Assembly: GCA_025964575.1 (NCBI GenBank)
Contig: JAOPYO010000035.1
Location: 1-64,000 of the forward strand
DNA from: Actinomycetes bacterium
Lineage (GTDB): Bacteria; Actinomycetota; Actinomycetes; Streptosporangiales; Streptosporangiaceae
DNA: 64,000 bases
Direction: 5' to 3'
Of this stretch, positions 8,705 to 16,856 are shown piece by piece; positions within the stretch are counted from its first letter, which is position 1, and each line of letters opens with the position of its first letter. Both the position numbers and the translations under genes were made by a program. The notes beneath the pieces were generated by a model, which had not been told where the DNA came from, made no database searches, and worked only from the letters and a program-made list of their open reading frames with translations.

Positions 8705-8720
8705 GATTAGTGGTGTAATC
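8705..8720. promoter_or_regulatory. Inverted repeat in divergent promoter region
   Basis: GATTA-GTGGTG-TAATC is a perfect five-base-arm inverted repeat between the glycosidase-like gene (minus) and the CD225 gene (plus). TAAGCT three bases downstream could be a -10 element for the plus-strand gene. It is a plausible operator, not proven. Confidence 0.35.
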
Positions 8721-8776
8721 GCTAAGCTGCCACCCCACCGAAGGTGAGCAATCTACAGCTAAACGGAGAAATACCC

Positions 8777-9184
8777 ATGAGCTACGGCAACCCACCAGGT
8801 TATGGCGGCGGCTACGGACAGCAGCCCCCTCCCGGCGGCGGCTACGGCGGCGGTGGCGGGTACGGGCAGCAGCCGCAAGGCGGTGGCGGATACCAGACTC
8901 CCCCGCCCAACCACCTCGTCTGGGCGATCATCACGCTCTTCTGCTGCCAGATCCTGGGCATCGTCTCGGTCATCTTCGCCGCCCAGGTCAACGGGAAGTT
9001 CCAGCAGGGCGACTACGCCGGAGCCGTGGACTCCTCGAACAAGGCGAAGACGTTCGCGATGATCGGCACCATCCTCGGCGTGGTACAGGTGATCGGCATC
9101 ATCATCTACTTCGTCATCATCGGGGTGGCGGTGTCGAACACCCCGGGCTACACCATCCCGAGCTACACCCCCTACTCCCCCTGA
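8777..9184 (+). CDS. CD225/dispanin-family membrane protein
   Basis: A 135-aa protein. The first 50 residues are a low-complexity Gly/Tyr/Gln/Pro tail (GGGYGGGGGYGQQ type). The CD225/dispanin core follows: NHLVWAIITLFCCQILGIVSVIFAAQV, a short polar loop with the conserved NGKFQQGDYAGAVDSSNKAK, then a second helix. The ATG at 8777 has GGAG eight bases before it; the earlier in-frame ATG at 8744 has no such site. The family is common in actinomycetes beside DUF2752 genes, as here. Its role is unknown; curvature of the membrane is known for vertebrate relatives only. Confidence 0.9.
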   Translation: MSYGNPPGYGGGYGQQPPPGGGYGGGGGYGQQPQGGGGYQTPPPNHLVWAIITLFCCQILGIVSVIFAAQVNGKFQQGDYAGAVDSSNKAKTFAMIGTILGVVQVIGIIIYFVIIGVAVSNTPGYTIPSYTPYSP

Positions 9185-9186
9185 GT

Positions 9187-9630
9187 GTGCGTTCGCTCAT
9201 GCGATTGGACACTCCTGACGTCGTCCGGCGCGGACTGCAGCGGTATCCGCTGCTGGCGCCGGGCGGCGTCGCAGCGTCCGTAGCCGTTCTCTTCGTCTAT
9301 GTGGGCGCCGTCGACCCCAACCAACATGGGCACTATCCGACGTGCCCGTACCTGCTCCTGACGGGGCTCTACTGTCCCGGCTGCGGAACACTGCGCATGA
9401 TCCACGCCCTGGCGCACGGGCACTTCGGTGAGGCCTTCGGCCGCAACATGCTGGCCTTCTTCCTGCTCCCGTTGCTGGCCTTCATATGGGCCCGCTGGAC
9501 GGTGCGGCTCGCCCGCGGGCGGCCGCGGACCACGGTCGCCGATCCACGGCTGATCTATGGCCTGTTCGGGGTCATCGTGGTGTTCACAGTCCTGCGGAAC
9601 ATCCCTTTCTTCCACGTCCTGGCGCCCTGA
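9187..9630 (+). CDS. DUF2752 membrane protein
   Basis: A 147-aa protein with about four membrane helices and the DUF2752 signature CPYLLLTGLYCPGCGTLRM, in which the CPGCGTxR cluster is the family hallmark. The GTG start at 9187 lies three bases after the stop of the CD225 gene, so the pair is cotranscribed and probably translationally coupled; an ATG at 9199 is an alternative. Function unknown. A strong hairpin 15 bases past the stop ends the unit. Confidence 0.88.
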   Translation: MRSLMRLDTPDVVRRGLQRYPLLAPGGVAASVAVLFVYVGAVDPNQHGHYPTCPYLLLTGLYCPGCGTLRMIHALAHGHFGEAFGRNMLAFFLLPLLAFIWARWTVRLARGRPRTTVADPRLIYGLFGVIVVFTVLRNIPFFHVLAP

Positions 9631-9644
9631 CCTTCACCGGCATG

Positions 9645-9678
9645 GTGTGGGCCCGGGACGCTGGTCCCGGGCCCACAC
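9645..9678 (+). terminator. 15-bp terminator hairpin
   Basis: GTGTGGGCCCGGGAC (9645-9659) pairs perfectly with GTCCCGGGCCCACAC (9664-9678) around a GCTG loop, directly after the DUF2752 gene. No U tract follows, as is common in actinomycete terminators. Confidence 0.8.
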
Positions 9679-9765
9679 ATCGATCAGGTCAGCACGTCGT
9701 GCCGGTCGATGACGCGGCCGAGAACCTTACCCGCCGCGCGTACTCGGACACACTCCTTGCGATCA

Positions 9766-9797
9766 TCGAATGAATGTTCTATCGTTCAGATGTTCGA
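9766..9797. promoter_or_regulatory. Two abutting SOS/LexA-like boxes
   Basis: TCGAATGAATGTTCTA (9766-9781) and TCGTTCAGATGTTCGA (9782-9797) sit end to end just upstream of the radical SAM gene. Each differs at two positions from the actinobacterial SOS box TCGAAC-N4-GTTCGA. Two such sites in tandem are unlikely by chance in 70% GC DNA and imply LexA control. Confidence 0.6.
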
Positions 9798-9813
9798 TAA
9801 GGGAGACTTTCGC

Positions 9814-10848
9814 GTGCGCTGGGACCATCTTCAACTCGTGCAGGACGGAAACCGCCCCGACCCGCCGCTGATCGAACGGCAGGCCGTGGTCCGCACGATG
9901 GACACCCCGGAGTTCCGGGGCATCACCTTCTACGAGATCCACGCCAAGTCGATCATCAACAAGGTGCCAGGCGCGTCCCGGGTCCCCTTCAGCTGGACGA
10001 TCAATCCCTACAGGGGATGCAGCCATTCATGCCTGTACTGTTTCGCCCGAAAAACACATGAATATCTAGATTTCAACTCAGGATCCGATTTCGACTCGAA
10101 GATCGTGGTGAAGGTCAACGCGGCGGAACTGGTGCGCAAGGAGCTGGCCGCACCGAGGTGGGACGGGCACCACATCGCCATGGGGACCAACGTCGACTGC
10201 TACCAGCGTGCCGAAGGCCGCTATCGACTGATGCCCGGCATCCTCACCGCTCTGCGCGACGCGGGGAACCCCTTCTCGATCCTCACCAAGGGCTCGCTGA
10301 TCCTGCGCGACCTGCCCCTGCTCCAGGAGGCCGCGGAGCGCACCGAGGTCGGCACCGCGGTGTCGGTCGGGTTCATCGACAAGGACCTCTGGCGGCTGGT
10401 CGAACCGGGAACACCGAGCCCGCACAAGCGCCTAGAGGTCTGCGCGACCCTCAACGAACAAGGAGTTCCCTGCGGCGTGCTCATGGGGCCGGTTCTGCCC
10501 TACCTCACTGACTCCCCGCGGCAGATCGACGCGGCCGTGCGCCAGATCGCCGAGGCCGGCGCGACCTCTGTGTCAGCGATCACCCTGCACCTTCGGCCCG
10601 GCGCCCGGGAATGGTTCATGAGCTGGCTTCGCGAGCAGCGCCCGGAACTGGTCGAACCCTACGAGCGGCTGTACGGGCGCGGAGCCTACGCCCCCAAGGC
10701 CTACCAGGAGCGGATCACCAGACAGGTCCAGGAGGCGGCCGAGAAGTACGGCGTCGGCCGCGGCCAGACCGCGCGCAACGCCCACCGGCGCATTCCGCCG
10801 GCACCACCCGCTCCTCCCCCGGCCGGGGAACAGCTCTCCCTGCTCTGA
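9814..10848 (+). CDS. Rv2578c-family radical SAM protein
   Basis: A 344-aa radical SAM enzyme. The [4Fe-4S] motif is RGCSHSCLYCFAR (CxxxCxxC), near residue 70. Next come GTNVDCYQRAE and LTKGSLILRD, as in SplB-like and Rv2578c proteins, and a proline-rich tail. The GTG at 9814 is chosen because GGGAG lies eight bases upstream and the protein then opens with the family-like RWDHLQ; the longer ATG starts overlap the SOS-like boxes. The family is related to spore photoproduct lyase, so a DNA-repair role is plausible but untested. The tandem SOS-like boxes upstream support DNA-damage induction. Confidence 0.87.
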   Translation: MRWDHLQLVQDGNRPDPPLIERQAVVRTMDTPEFRGITFYEIHAKSIINKVPGASRVPFSWTINPYRGCSHSCLYCFARKTHEYLDFNSGSDFDSKIVVKVNAAELVRKELAAPRWDGHHIAMGTNVDCYQRAEGRYRLMPGILTALRDAGNPFSILTKGSLILRDLPLLQEAAERTEVGTAVSVGFIDKDLWRLVEPGTPSPHKRLEVCATLNEQGVPCGVLMGPVLPYLTDSPRQIDAAVRQIAEAGATSVSAITLHLRPGAREWFMSWLREQRPELVEPYERLYGRGAYAPKAYQERITRQVQEAAEKYGVGRGQTARNAHRRIPPAPPAPPPAGEQLSLL

Positions 10849-10868
10849 TGGGCTACCACCACCCATAT

Positions 10869-10898
10869 TTGACTGATCATTCTCAATGGGCGTAGCGT
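10869..10898 (+). promoter_or_regulatory. TetR gene promoter overlapping operator half-site
   Basis: TTGACT (10869-10874) and TAGCGT (10893-10898) are spaced by 18 bases and place the transcript start at about the ATG at 10906, so the mRNA is probably leaderless. GATCATTCT (10875-10883) between the two hexamers is the reverse complement of a motif upstream of the neighbouring SDR gene, consistent with autorepression. Confidence 0.5.
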
Positions 10899-10905
10899 GA
10901 TCGGC

Positions 10906-11487
10906 ATGTCGAGGACCAAGGAGTTCGACCCCGACGCGGCACTCCAGGCGGCGCTGGAGCTGTTCTGGCGCAAGGGATACGAGGCGACCTCCATGGCCGA
11001 CCTCGTCGACCATCTCGGCATCGCCCGGGCCAGCATCTACGGCACCTTCGGCGGCAAGCACGACCTCTACCTCAAGGCCCTCGACCGCTACCTGGAGTCC
11101 AGGGACCCCGCCATCATCGAAGCCCTTTCCCAGCCGGGCCCCGTACTCCCCTCCATACGCGCCCTGATCCGCAGATACGCCGAGGAATCGGCCGTCGACG
11201 AACATCGACGCGGCTGTTTCGTGGTCAACACGGCGATCGAGCTCCTCCCGACGGACCGGCTGGCGGCGCGCCGCGTGGAGTCCAGCTGGGACGCGGTCGA
11301 GGTGGCGTTGACCTCGGCGCTGACCCGGGCCCGCGCCCAGGGCGAACTCGCGCCCGATCGGGACCCGCGAGCGCTGGCCCGGTTCTTGCTCACCGTGATG
11401 CAGGGCCTGCGCGTCCTGGCCAAGGGCGACTCCGACCCTGCGCGCCTCGGCGACGCGGCCGAGGCGGCCTTGGTCGCCCTGGCCTAA
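10906..11487 (+). CDS. TetR/AcrR-family transcriptional regulator
   Basis: A 193-aa repressor-type protein. The N-terminal DNA-binding domain reads ALELFWRKGYEATSMADLV-DHLGIARASIYGTFGGKHDLYLKAL, a textbook TetR helix-turn-helix, and the C-terminal ligand domain contains RGCFVVNTAIEL, as in the TetR_C_16/AcuR-like group. The ORF track uses a GTG nine bases earlier; ATG 10906 fits the leaderless promoter. The SDR gene lies 78 bases downstream and carries a matching AGAATGATC motif before its start, so this protein probably controls both genes. The inducer is unknown. Confidence 0.9.
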   Translation: MSRTKEFDPDAALQAALELFWRKGYEATSMADLVDHLGIARASIYGTFGGKHDLYLKALDRYLESRDPAIIEALSQPGPVLPSIRALIRRYAEESAVDEHRRGCFVVNTAIELLPTDRLAARRVESSWDAVEVALTSALTRARAQGELAPDRDPRALARFLLTVMQGLRVLAKGDSDPARLGDAAEAALVALA

Positions 11488-11531
11488 AACCACCCGATCG
11501 CCTTACCTCAGCCGACGCACCGCCAGATAAT

Positions 11532-11540
11532 AGAATGATC
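11532..11540 (+). promoter_or_regulatory. Motif shared with the TetR promoter
   Basis: AGAATGATC, followed by GATCTCG, lies 25-33 bases before the SDR start. Its reverse complement occurs inside the TetR promoter at 10875-10883. The repeat suggests that the TetR protein binds both sites. Confidence 0.45.
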
Positions 11541-11565
11541 GATCTCGAATTGAAGTGAGTGTGTC

Positions 11566-12324
11566 ATGACCACACGATTCACCGGCAAGGTCGCTCTGGT
11601 CACCGGCGGCGGCTCCGGGATCGGCCAGGCCACCGCACAGGCCTTCGCCCGCGAAGGCGCCACCGTGGTCGTGGCCGGGCGGAGCCCGCAATCCCTCGCA
11701 CAGACCGTGAAGCTGATCCAGGCCGAGGGCGGGCGGGCCACCGCGATCACCGCCGACGTCACCCGGCCCGAGGATGTCGCCCATCTGGTGGCGGCGACCG
11801 TGGCCGAGCACGGCGGGCTGCATCTCGCGTTCAACAACGCGGGCGTGATCGGCGCCGGCCCGGTTGCCGACCTCGACCAGGACACCTGGGACCGGACGCT
11901 GGCGGTGAACCTGACCGGCGTGTGGCTGTCGATGAAGTACGAGATCGCCCACATGCGCGCGCACGGCGGCGGCGTCATCGTCAACACGGCCTCCAACGTC
12001 GGCGCGAGCATGCGGATCCCGGGCCTGGGCGCCTATGCCGCCGCCAAGGCTGGAGTGAGTGCCCTGACCCGCACAGCCGCCCGCGAGTACATCGGCGACG
12101 GCATCCGCATCAACGCGATCAGCCCCGGCCCCTTGGACACCCCGATGTCGCTGCGCCCCGGGGAGACCGACGTGGACCGCAGTGAGCGGATCAAGGACGC
12201 GCTCCCCATCGGCCGGGTGGGTTCGCTCGAGGAGGTCGCCGCGACCGTCCTGTGGCTGGCCTCCCCGGACGCAGGTTTCGTAGTGGGCCACGACCTGGTT
12301 CTGGACGGCGGTGCCAGCGCCTGA
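11566..12324 (+). CDS. SDR-family NAD(P)-dependent oxidoreductase
   Basis: A 252-aa classical short-chain dehydrogenase. The cofactor motif TGGGSGIGQA is near residue 13, NNAG near residue 90, the catalytic serine region is NTASNVGASM, and the YxxxK motif is GAYAAAKAG with the tyrosine near residue 153. The C-terminal VVGHDLVLDGGASA is typical of FabG-like members. It acts in the cytosol on an unidentified alcohol or ketone. It lies downstream of and is probably repressed by the adjacent TetR protein, an arrangement often seen for xenobiotic or quinone-responsive reductases. Confidence 0.92.
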   Translation: MTTRFTGKVALVTGGGSGIGQATAQAFAREGATVVVAGRSPQSLAQTVKLIQAEGGRATAITADVTRPEDVAHLVAATVAEHGGLHLAFNNAGVIGAGPVADLDQDTWDRTLAVNLTGVWLSMKYEIAHMRAHGGGVIVNTASNVGASMRIPGLGAYAAAKAGVSALTRTAAREYIGDGIRINAISPGPLDTPMSLRPGETDVDRSERIKDALPIGRVGSLEEVAATVLWLASPDAGFVVGHDLVLDGGASA

Positions 12325-12409
12325 AGCTGACCTCGCAAGATTCTTTCAAACCTTTTGTGCGCGAGCTCACATCAGACAGTGCATACAACGAACTGCTGAG
12401 GGGGCTTCC

Positions 12410-13183
12410 ATGAACACCACAGACCTGTTTCGCCGCCCGAATGCCCGGCCCACGGTCACCGCCGTGATCCCCACGCTCAACGAGGCCGACAACCTCCGAT
12501 GGCTTCTGCCGCGGCTGACCGAGGTGGACGAGATCATCGTCGTGGACGGGGAGTCCACCGACGGTTCGGTCGAGATCATCCGGCTGCTGCGGCCAGACGC
12601 AGTGATCATCAGCCAGCCCGCGCGGGGCAAGGGCCTCGCACTACAGGCCGGCTTCGCCGCCGCCACCTGCGACGTGATCGTCATGCTGGACGCCGACGGC
12701 AGCATGAACCCGGCCGAGATCGGCTCCTTCGTGGCCATGATCGGCCGCGGATTCGACTTCGTCAAAGGCTCGCGCTACTCCTGCGGCGGCGGTTCCGAGG
12801 ACCTGACCTTCATGCGCCGCACCGGCAACCAGTGGCTGACCCGCCTGGCCAACACGCTCTACCGCACCCAGTGGAGCGACCTGTGCTACGGATATGTGGC
12901 GATGCGCCGGGACGCGGTCGAGCGCCTCGCCCTCACCTCCACCGGCTTCGAGATCGAGACGGAGATGTGCGTCAACGCGGTCACCTCGGGGCTGCGAATC
13001 GCCGAGGTCGCCAGCTACGAGAGCAACCGCCTGTACGGCGAGTCCCACCTCAACACCTGGCGCGACGGGTGGCGGGTACTGAAGATGATGGTCGGCAGCC
13101 GGCTACGGTCCCGCCGTCCCCTCACCGCCGCACGGCCGATGGACCTGGAGACGGTTCCGGCCGGGCTCCGCGCCGCCGCCTGA
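12410..13183 (+). CDS. Family 2 glycosyltransferase (dolichol-phosphate mannosyltransferase-like)
   Basis: A 257-aa GT-A fold enzyme. The nucleotide-sugar region is AVIPTLNEADNLRWLL ... IIVVDGESTDGSVEII, the metal-binding DxD-like motif is MLDADGSM, and FVKGSRYSCGGGSEDLTFMR matches DPM1/polyprenyl-phosphate glycosyltransferases. No membrane segment is present, unlike the DPM1 forms fused to GtrA. The ATG at 12410 has GAGGGGG just upstream; the ORF track's earlier start is rejected. Likely role: sugar transfer to a polyprenyl phosphate or to a surface glycan at the membrane face. The acceptor is unknown. Confidence 0.87.
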   Translation: MNTTDLFRRPNARPTVTAVIPTLNEADNLRWLLPRLTEVDEIIVVDGESTDGSVEIIRLLRPDAVIISQPARGKGLALQAGFAAATCDVIVMLDADGSMNPAEIGSFVAMIGRGFDFVKGSRYSCGGGSEDLTFMRRTGNQWLTRLANTLYRTQWSDLCYGYVAMRRDAVERLALTSTGFEIETEMCVNAVTSGLRIAEVASYESNRLYGESHLNTWRDGWRVLKMMVGSRLRSRRPLTAARPMDLETVPAGLRAAA

Positions 13184-13233
13184 CAGACCGCCAGCACTCC
13201 GGCCTGGACGACACCGCCGTATGGCCCGCTCGG

Positions 13234-14181
13234 TCACCAGGCCTCACTCAGCTCGACCGGTTCGGCGATCACATCGACCATCGCGCCATTGCGCAGCACG
13301 CTGATCTGCAGTGGTTTCCCGATCGCCTCATCGAACATCAGCCTCTGCAGGCTCTGTGCCACGCTCACCGGCACACCCCCGGCCGTGAGCAACAGATCGC
13401 CCGCCCGCAGCCCCGCCTGAGCCGCCGGACTCCCCGGCACGACCTCTGCCACCCGCAGCGCCGCACGCTGCCCGATCCTGTCCCGCAGCCCCGCAGGGAC
13501 CGGCACCGGATTGGTGACGAGGCCGAGAAACGCCCGCCGGACCCGCCCATCACGCATGAGCGCGCCGATGATGCGGCGCGTCGTCGAATTGATCGGCACC
13601 GCCAGGCCCAGCCCGATCCCGGCGACCGCGGTGCTGATGCCGACCACCCGCCCACGCGAGTCGGCGAGCGCCCCTCCCGAGTTACCGGGATTGAGCGCCG
13701 CATCGGTCTGGATGACGTCCTCTATCACCCGGACGGTGCCACCGCTGTGGGCCGGCAGCGACCGGCCCAGCGCGCTGACCACCCCGGCGGTCACCGAACC
13801 GGCCAACCCGAGGGGATTGCCGACCGCGACCACCAGCTGACCCACCACCAGGGCGTCACTGTCGCCGAGCTCGGCCGGTTCCGGAGTCGGCCCATCGGCG
13901 CGCACCACCGCCAGATCCGACAACGGATCGGCCCCGACCACGGTGAAGGACGTGGCCGTGCCATCGGCGAACGAGGCAGTCCCCTCACCGGCACCGCCGA
14001 CGACATGGGCATTGGTGAGCAGGAAACCGTCGGCGGAGAAGGCCACCGCGGAACCGGAACCCTCCCTGCCGTGCTGACGCACCCGCACGCTCGCCACCCG
14101 GGGGGTCAGCTCTCGGGCGACGGCCGACACGACCTGGGAGTAGGCGTCGAGGGGATCGGAGTCTCGAGGGTCAGGGATCAT
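13234..14181 (-). CDS. HtrA/DegP-like trypsin-type serine protease with PDZ domain, no membrane anchor
   Basis: A 315-aa protein. The S1C protease domain shows the full triad: His in TNAHVVG (near residue 57), Asp in SDLAVVR, and Ser in NPGNSGGAL. A PDZ domain covers about residues 225-305 (VVPGSPAAQAGLRAGDLLLTAGG). The start MIPDPRDSDPLDAY has no signal peptide or transmembrane helix, so it appears cytosolic, unlike the membrane-anchored HtrA proteins of actinobacteria. GGGAGGTG lies right before the ATG. It is convergent with the glycosyltransferase gene. Confidence 0.9.
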   Translation of the reverse strand: MIPDPRDSDPLDAYSQVVSAVARELTPRVASVRVRQHGREGSGSAVAFSADGFLLTNAHVVGGAGEGTASFADGTATSFTVVGADPLSDLAVVRADGPTPEPAELGDSDALVVGQLVVAVGNPLGLAGSVTAGVVSALGRSLPAHSGGTVRVIEDVIQTDAALNPGNSGGALADSRGRVVGISTAVAGIGLGLAVPINSTTRRIIGALMRDGRVRRAFLGLVTNPVPVPAGLRDRIGQRAALRVAEVVPGSPAAQAGLRAGDLLLTAGGVPVSVAQSLQRLMFDEAIGKPLQISVLRNGAMVDVIAEPVELSEAW

Positions 14182-14316
14182 TGCACCTCCCGATGATTAC
14201 ATCGTTACACAGCAACGTCGCGCCGTGAAGATGTCTTCCCGTGCCTTGCTGGTTTCCTAGGTGAGGAGGGGTTTTCGTGTTTGTGGTTTCTGCGTTTTAC
14301 CAACCAGCCCGGCTTC

Positions 14317-14343
14317 TTTACATTGTAAATTGAATACTCAATT
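14317..14343. promoter_or_regulatory. Overlapping AT-rich palindromes, TTTACATTGTAA motif copy 1
   Basis: TTTACATTGTAAA (14317-14329) overlaps AATTGA-ATAC-TCAATT (14328-14343), a perfect six-base-arm repeat. This AT-rich island lies in the 317-base gap between htrA-like (minus) and the CrtI-like gene (plus). The same TTKACATTGTAANNTTGA core recurs at 21658 and 29913. The remaining gap sequence shows no gene. Confidence 0.5.
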
Positions 14344-14498
14344 ACTTGACGAGGGTGCCGCCCCGACGGCAGGATCCGCCGGTCGGCGAGAATGCCTGAG
14401 CGCCGGGTCACTCCCGGCACGCCAGCCCCGGCCGGACCGGGCCGCCCAGACCCGAGAGCGTTGACGTGTCGGGCGGGAACTGCGGAAGGAACAGGTGG

Positions 14499-16070
14499 AT
14501 GACCACGACCGCTACACCTCGGCACACCTCATATGACGTCGTCATCGTGGGCGGCGGGCACAACGGCCTCGTCGCCGCCGCCTATCTGGCCAGAGCCGGA
14601 CGGAGCGTGCTCGTCCTGGAGCGACTGGACCACGTGGGCGGGGCGGCGGTGTCCACCCAGACGTTCCCCGGGGTCGAGGCACGCCTGTCGCGCTACTCCT
14701 ACCTGGTCAGCCTGCTCCCCCGCCAGATCATCGATGATCTGGACCTGCGGTTCGCCACGCGCCGCCGGCGCATCTCCTCCTACACACCGACGGAGCGCGA
14801 CCGGCGGTCCACTGGACTGCTGGTGGACGCCGAGGACCCGAGCCGCACCAAAGAGGCGTTCGCCCGGCTGACCGGCTCCGGCCGCGAGTTCGACAGCTGG
14901 CAGCGCTTCTACGAAATGACCGGCCACATCGCCGAGCGGGTCTTCCCCACTCTCACCGGGCCACTGCCGAGCCGGGCGGAGCTGCGTCGCCTGGTCGGCG
15001 ACGATCGGGCGTGGGAGGCACTGTTCGAGAGACCACTCGGCGAGATCGTCGAGGAGACCTTCACCGACGACCTCGTACGCGGTGTCGTGCTCACCGATGC
15101 GCTCATCGGCACGTTCACCCATGCCCACGATCCGTCTCTGCGGCAGAACCGCTGTTTCCTCTACCACATCATCGGCGGCGGCACCGGCGACTGGGATGTG
15201 CCGGTCGGAGGCATGGGCGCCCTCACCGGCGCGCTCGAGACCGCGGCCCGCGCGGCCGGCGCCGAGATCGTCACCGGCCACGAGGCCACCGCCATCGCCA
15301 CCGACGGGTCCGCAGGCGAGATCACCTACCGGACCGGCGAGTCCGAGGGCCGGGTGGGCACGCGCCATGTTCTGGCGGGCGTCGCGCCGCACACCCTCGC
15401 AGCGCTGCTCGGCGAACCGTACGCAGAGCCGGCACCAGAGGGCTCCCAACTCAAGATCAACATGCTGTTGCGGCGCCTCCCCCGACTCCGCGACCCCGAG
15501 GTCGATCCCCGCGAGGCGTTCGCCGGGACCTTCCACATCAGCGAGTCCTACACCGAGTTGGAGAGGGCCTACCGCGAAGCTGCGGCCGGGCGGCTGCCAT
15601 CGGTGCTGCCCGCGGAGATTTACTGCCACTCGCTCACCGATCCGTCCATCCTCGCCCCCGATCTGGCCGCGCAGGGATTCCACACCCTCACTCTGTTCGG
15701 ATTGCACACTCCGGCCCGGCTGTTCACCGAGCACGGCAAGGACGAGGCCGTGACCGCGGCACTCGCCGGCCTCGACGCCTGCCTCGCCGAACCGATCGCC
15801 GGCTGTCTCGCCGTCGACGCCGACGGGCGGCCGTGCCTGGAGGCCAAGACCCCGCTCGATCTGGAACACGACCTCGCCATGCCGGGCGGGCACATCTTCC
15901 ACCGCGACCTGGCATTCCCGTACGACCCGTACGACGGCAATGGGAGGTGGGGCGTCGAGACCGACCACGCCAACGTGCTGCTGTGCGGCGCGGGGGCCAT
16001 TCGCGGGGGCGGGGTCAGCGGCATCCCCGGCCACAACGCGGCCAAGGCCGTCCTGGACGCACCGGCATGA
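14499..16070 (+). CDS. Phytoene-desaturase-like FAD oxidoreductase
   Basis: A 523-aa flavoprotein of the COG1233 CrtI-like amine-oxidase superfamily. The Rossmann motif VVIVGGGHNGLVAAAYLARAG and the following ERLDHVGGAA lie in the first 60 residues. The C-terminus carries a second FAD contact region, GAGAIRGGGVSGIPGHNAA. No crtB, crtE or other carotenoid genes are near, so a carotenoid role is not supported and the substrate is open. The ATG at 14499 has GGAAGGA eight bases before it and is preferred to the upstream GTG at 14466. It runs convergent to the fluoride operon. Confidence 0.85.
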   Translation: MTTTATPRHTSYDVVIVGGGHNGLVAAAYLARAGRSVLVLERLDHVGGAAVSTQTFPGVEARLSRYSYLVSLLPRQIIDDLDLRFATRRRRISSYTPTERDRRSTGLLVDAEDPSRTKEAFARLTGSGREFDSWQRFYEMTGHIAERVFPTLTGPLPSRAELRRLVGDDRAWEALFERPLGEIVEETFTDDLVRGVVLTDALIGTFTHAHDPSLRQNRCFLYHIIGGGTGDWDVPVGGMGALTGALETAARAAGAEIVTGHEATAIATDGSAGEITYRTGESEGRVGTRHVLAGVAPHTLAALLGEPYAEPAPEGSQLKINMLLRRLPRLRDPEVDPREAFAGTFHISESYTELERAYREAAAGRLPSVLPAEIYCHSLTDPSILAPDLAAQGFHTLTLFGLHTPARLFTEHGKDEAVTAALAGLDACLAEPIAGCLAVDADGRPCLEAKTPLDLEHDLAMPGGHIFHRDLAFPYDPYDGNGRWGVETDHANVLLCGAGAIRGGGVSGIPGHNAAKAVLDAPA

Positions 16071-16158
16071 CCCGCGCACGCGCGTTCGGCGTCGGCAGTG
16101 ACCTGGGTGAGCACAGGGTAGGCGAACCGCCGCAAGCCTCAGGCGCCGCGCATCCAGG

Positions 16159-16518
16159 TCACAGCAGGCTCGCGGCCAGGGCGTACGATCCCGCCGCCGC
16201 GAGGACACCGAGCACCAGGCTGCCCACCGCGTTGAGCCCGGCCTTGGACGGTGAGCCGTCCTCCAGCAGTCGTACGGTCTCGTACCCGAGGGTGCTGAAG
16301 GTGGTGAGAGCGCCGCAGACCCCGGTGCCGAGCAGCACCTGAAGTCCGTGCGGGGCGCCCGCGCCGAGCAGCGCTCCGAGGATCACCGAGCCCACCAGGT
16401 TGACCGTCAGCGTCCCCCACGGGAACGCGCCACCGGTCCGTCCCTGCACCAGCCGGTCCAGGGTGTACCGGGCCGGCGCACCGATCACTCCCCCGAGGAA
16501 CACCAGCAGGACCGTCAT
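16159..16518 (-). CDS. crcB: Fluoride channel subunit FluC/CrcB (second copy)
   Basis: A 119-aa four-helix membrane protein. The signature [15 protein letters not shown] at the N-terminus, [13 protein letters not shown] in helix 2, and [16 protein letters not shown], which holds the conserved threonine/phenylalanine fluoride-path residues, identify Fluc. It works as a dual-topology or paired dimer that exports fluoride passively. Its ATG overlaps the DUF190 stop by four bases, so it is translationally coupled as the last gene of the riboswitch operon. Confidence 0.94.
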   Translation of the reverse strand: MTVLLVFLGGVIGAPARYTLDRLVQGRTGGAFPWGTLTVNLVGSVILGALLGAGAPHGLQVLLGTGVCGALTTFSTLGYETVRLLEDGSPSKAGLNAVGSLVLGVLAAAGSYALAASLL

Positions 16519-16856
16519 TCCTTCCCCCGCCCGACGTAGCGGTACACCTCGACCTCGTCGATGATGACCAGCCCCTCATCGATCAGTTCGTCCAGTTGAG
16601 TGACGAAGTCTCTGATCCGCTGCTCCTCGTCCACGATCACGATGGCCAGCGGCAGGTCCTGGCTCAGGCTCAGCATCCGGCTGGTATGGATGAGTGAGGA
16701 GGCACCGAACCCCTCGATCCCCCGGAACACACTCGCCCCGGCCAGCCCGGCTTTTCGAGCCCGCCGCACGATCTCCGAGTACAGCGGCCCATGATGGAAC
16801 TGATCGTCCTCACCGATGAAGATGGTCAACCGTGCCGCCCGGCCGTGCAGTCTCAT
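16515..16856 (-). CDS. DUF190-family protein of fluoride operon
   Basis: A 113-aa cytosolic protein of the DUF190 family, a PII-like ferredoxin fold. Visible marks are [44 protein letters not shown] and the central strand [14 protein letters not shown]. It overlaps both flanking crcB genes by four bases, so the three proteins are made together. The family is a constant neighbour of crcB; the PII-like fold suggests a regulatory part that senses a ligand or binds the channel. This is inferred. Confidence 0.9.
   Translation of the reverse strand: MRLHGRAARLTIFIGEDDQFHHGPLYSEIVRRARKAGLAGASVFRGIEGFGASSLIHTSRMLSLSQDLPLAIVIVDEEQRIRDFVTQLDELIDEGLVIIDEVEVYRYVGRGKE

Noticed and set aside
14499-16070. 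Carotenoid biosynthesis cluster
   Set aside because: The CrtI-like protein stands alone; no crtB, crtE, crtY or light regulator is present.
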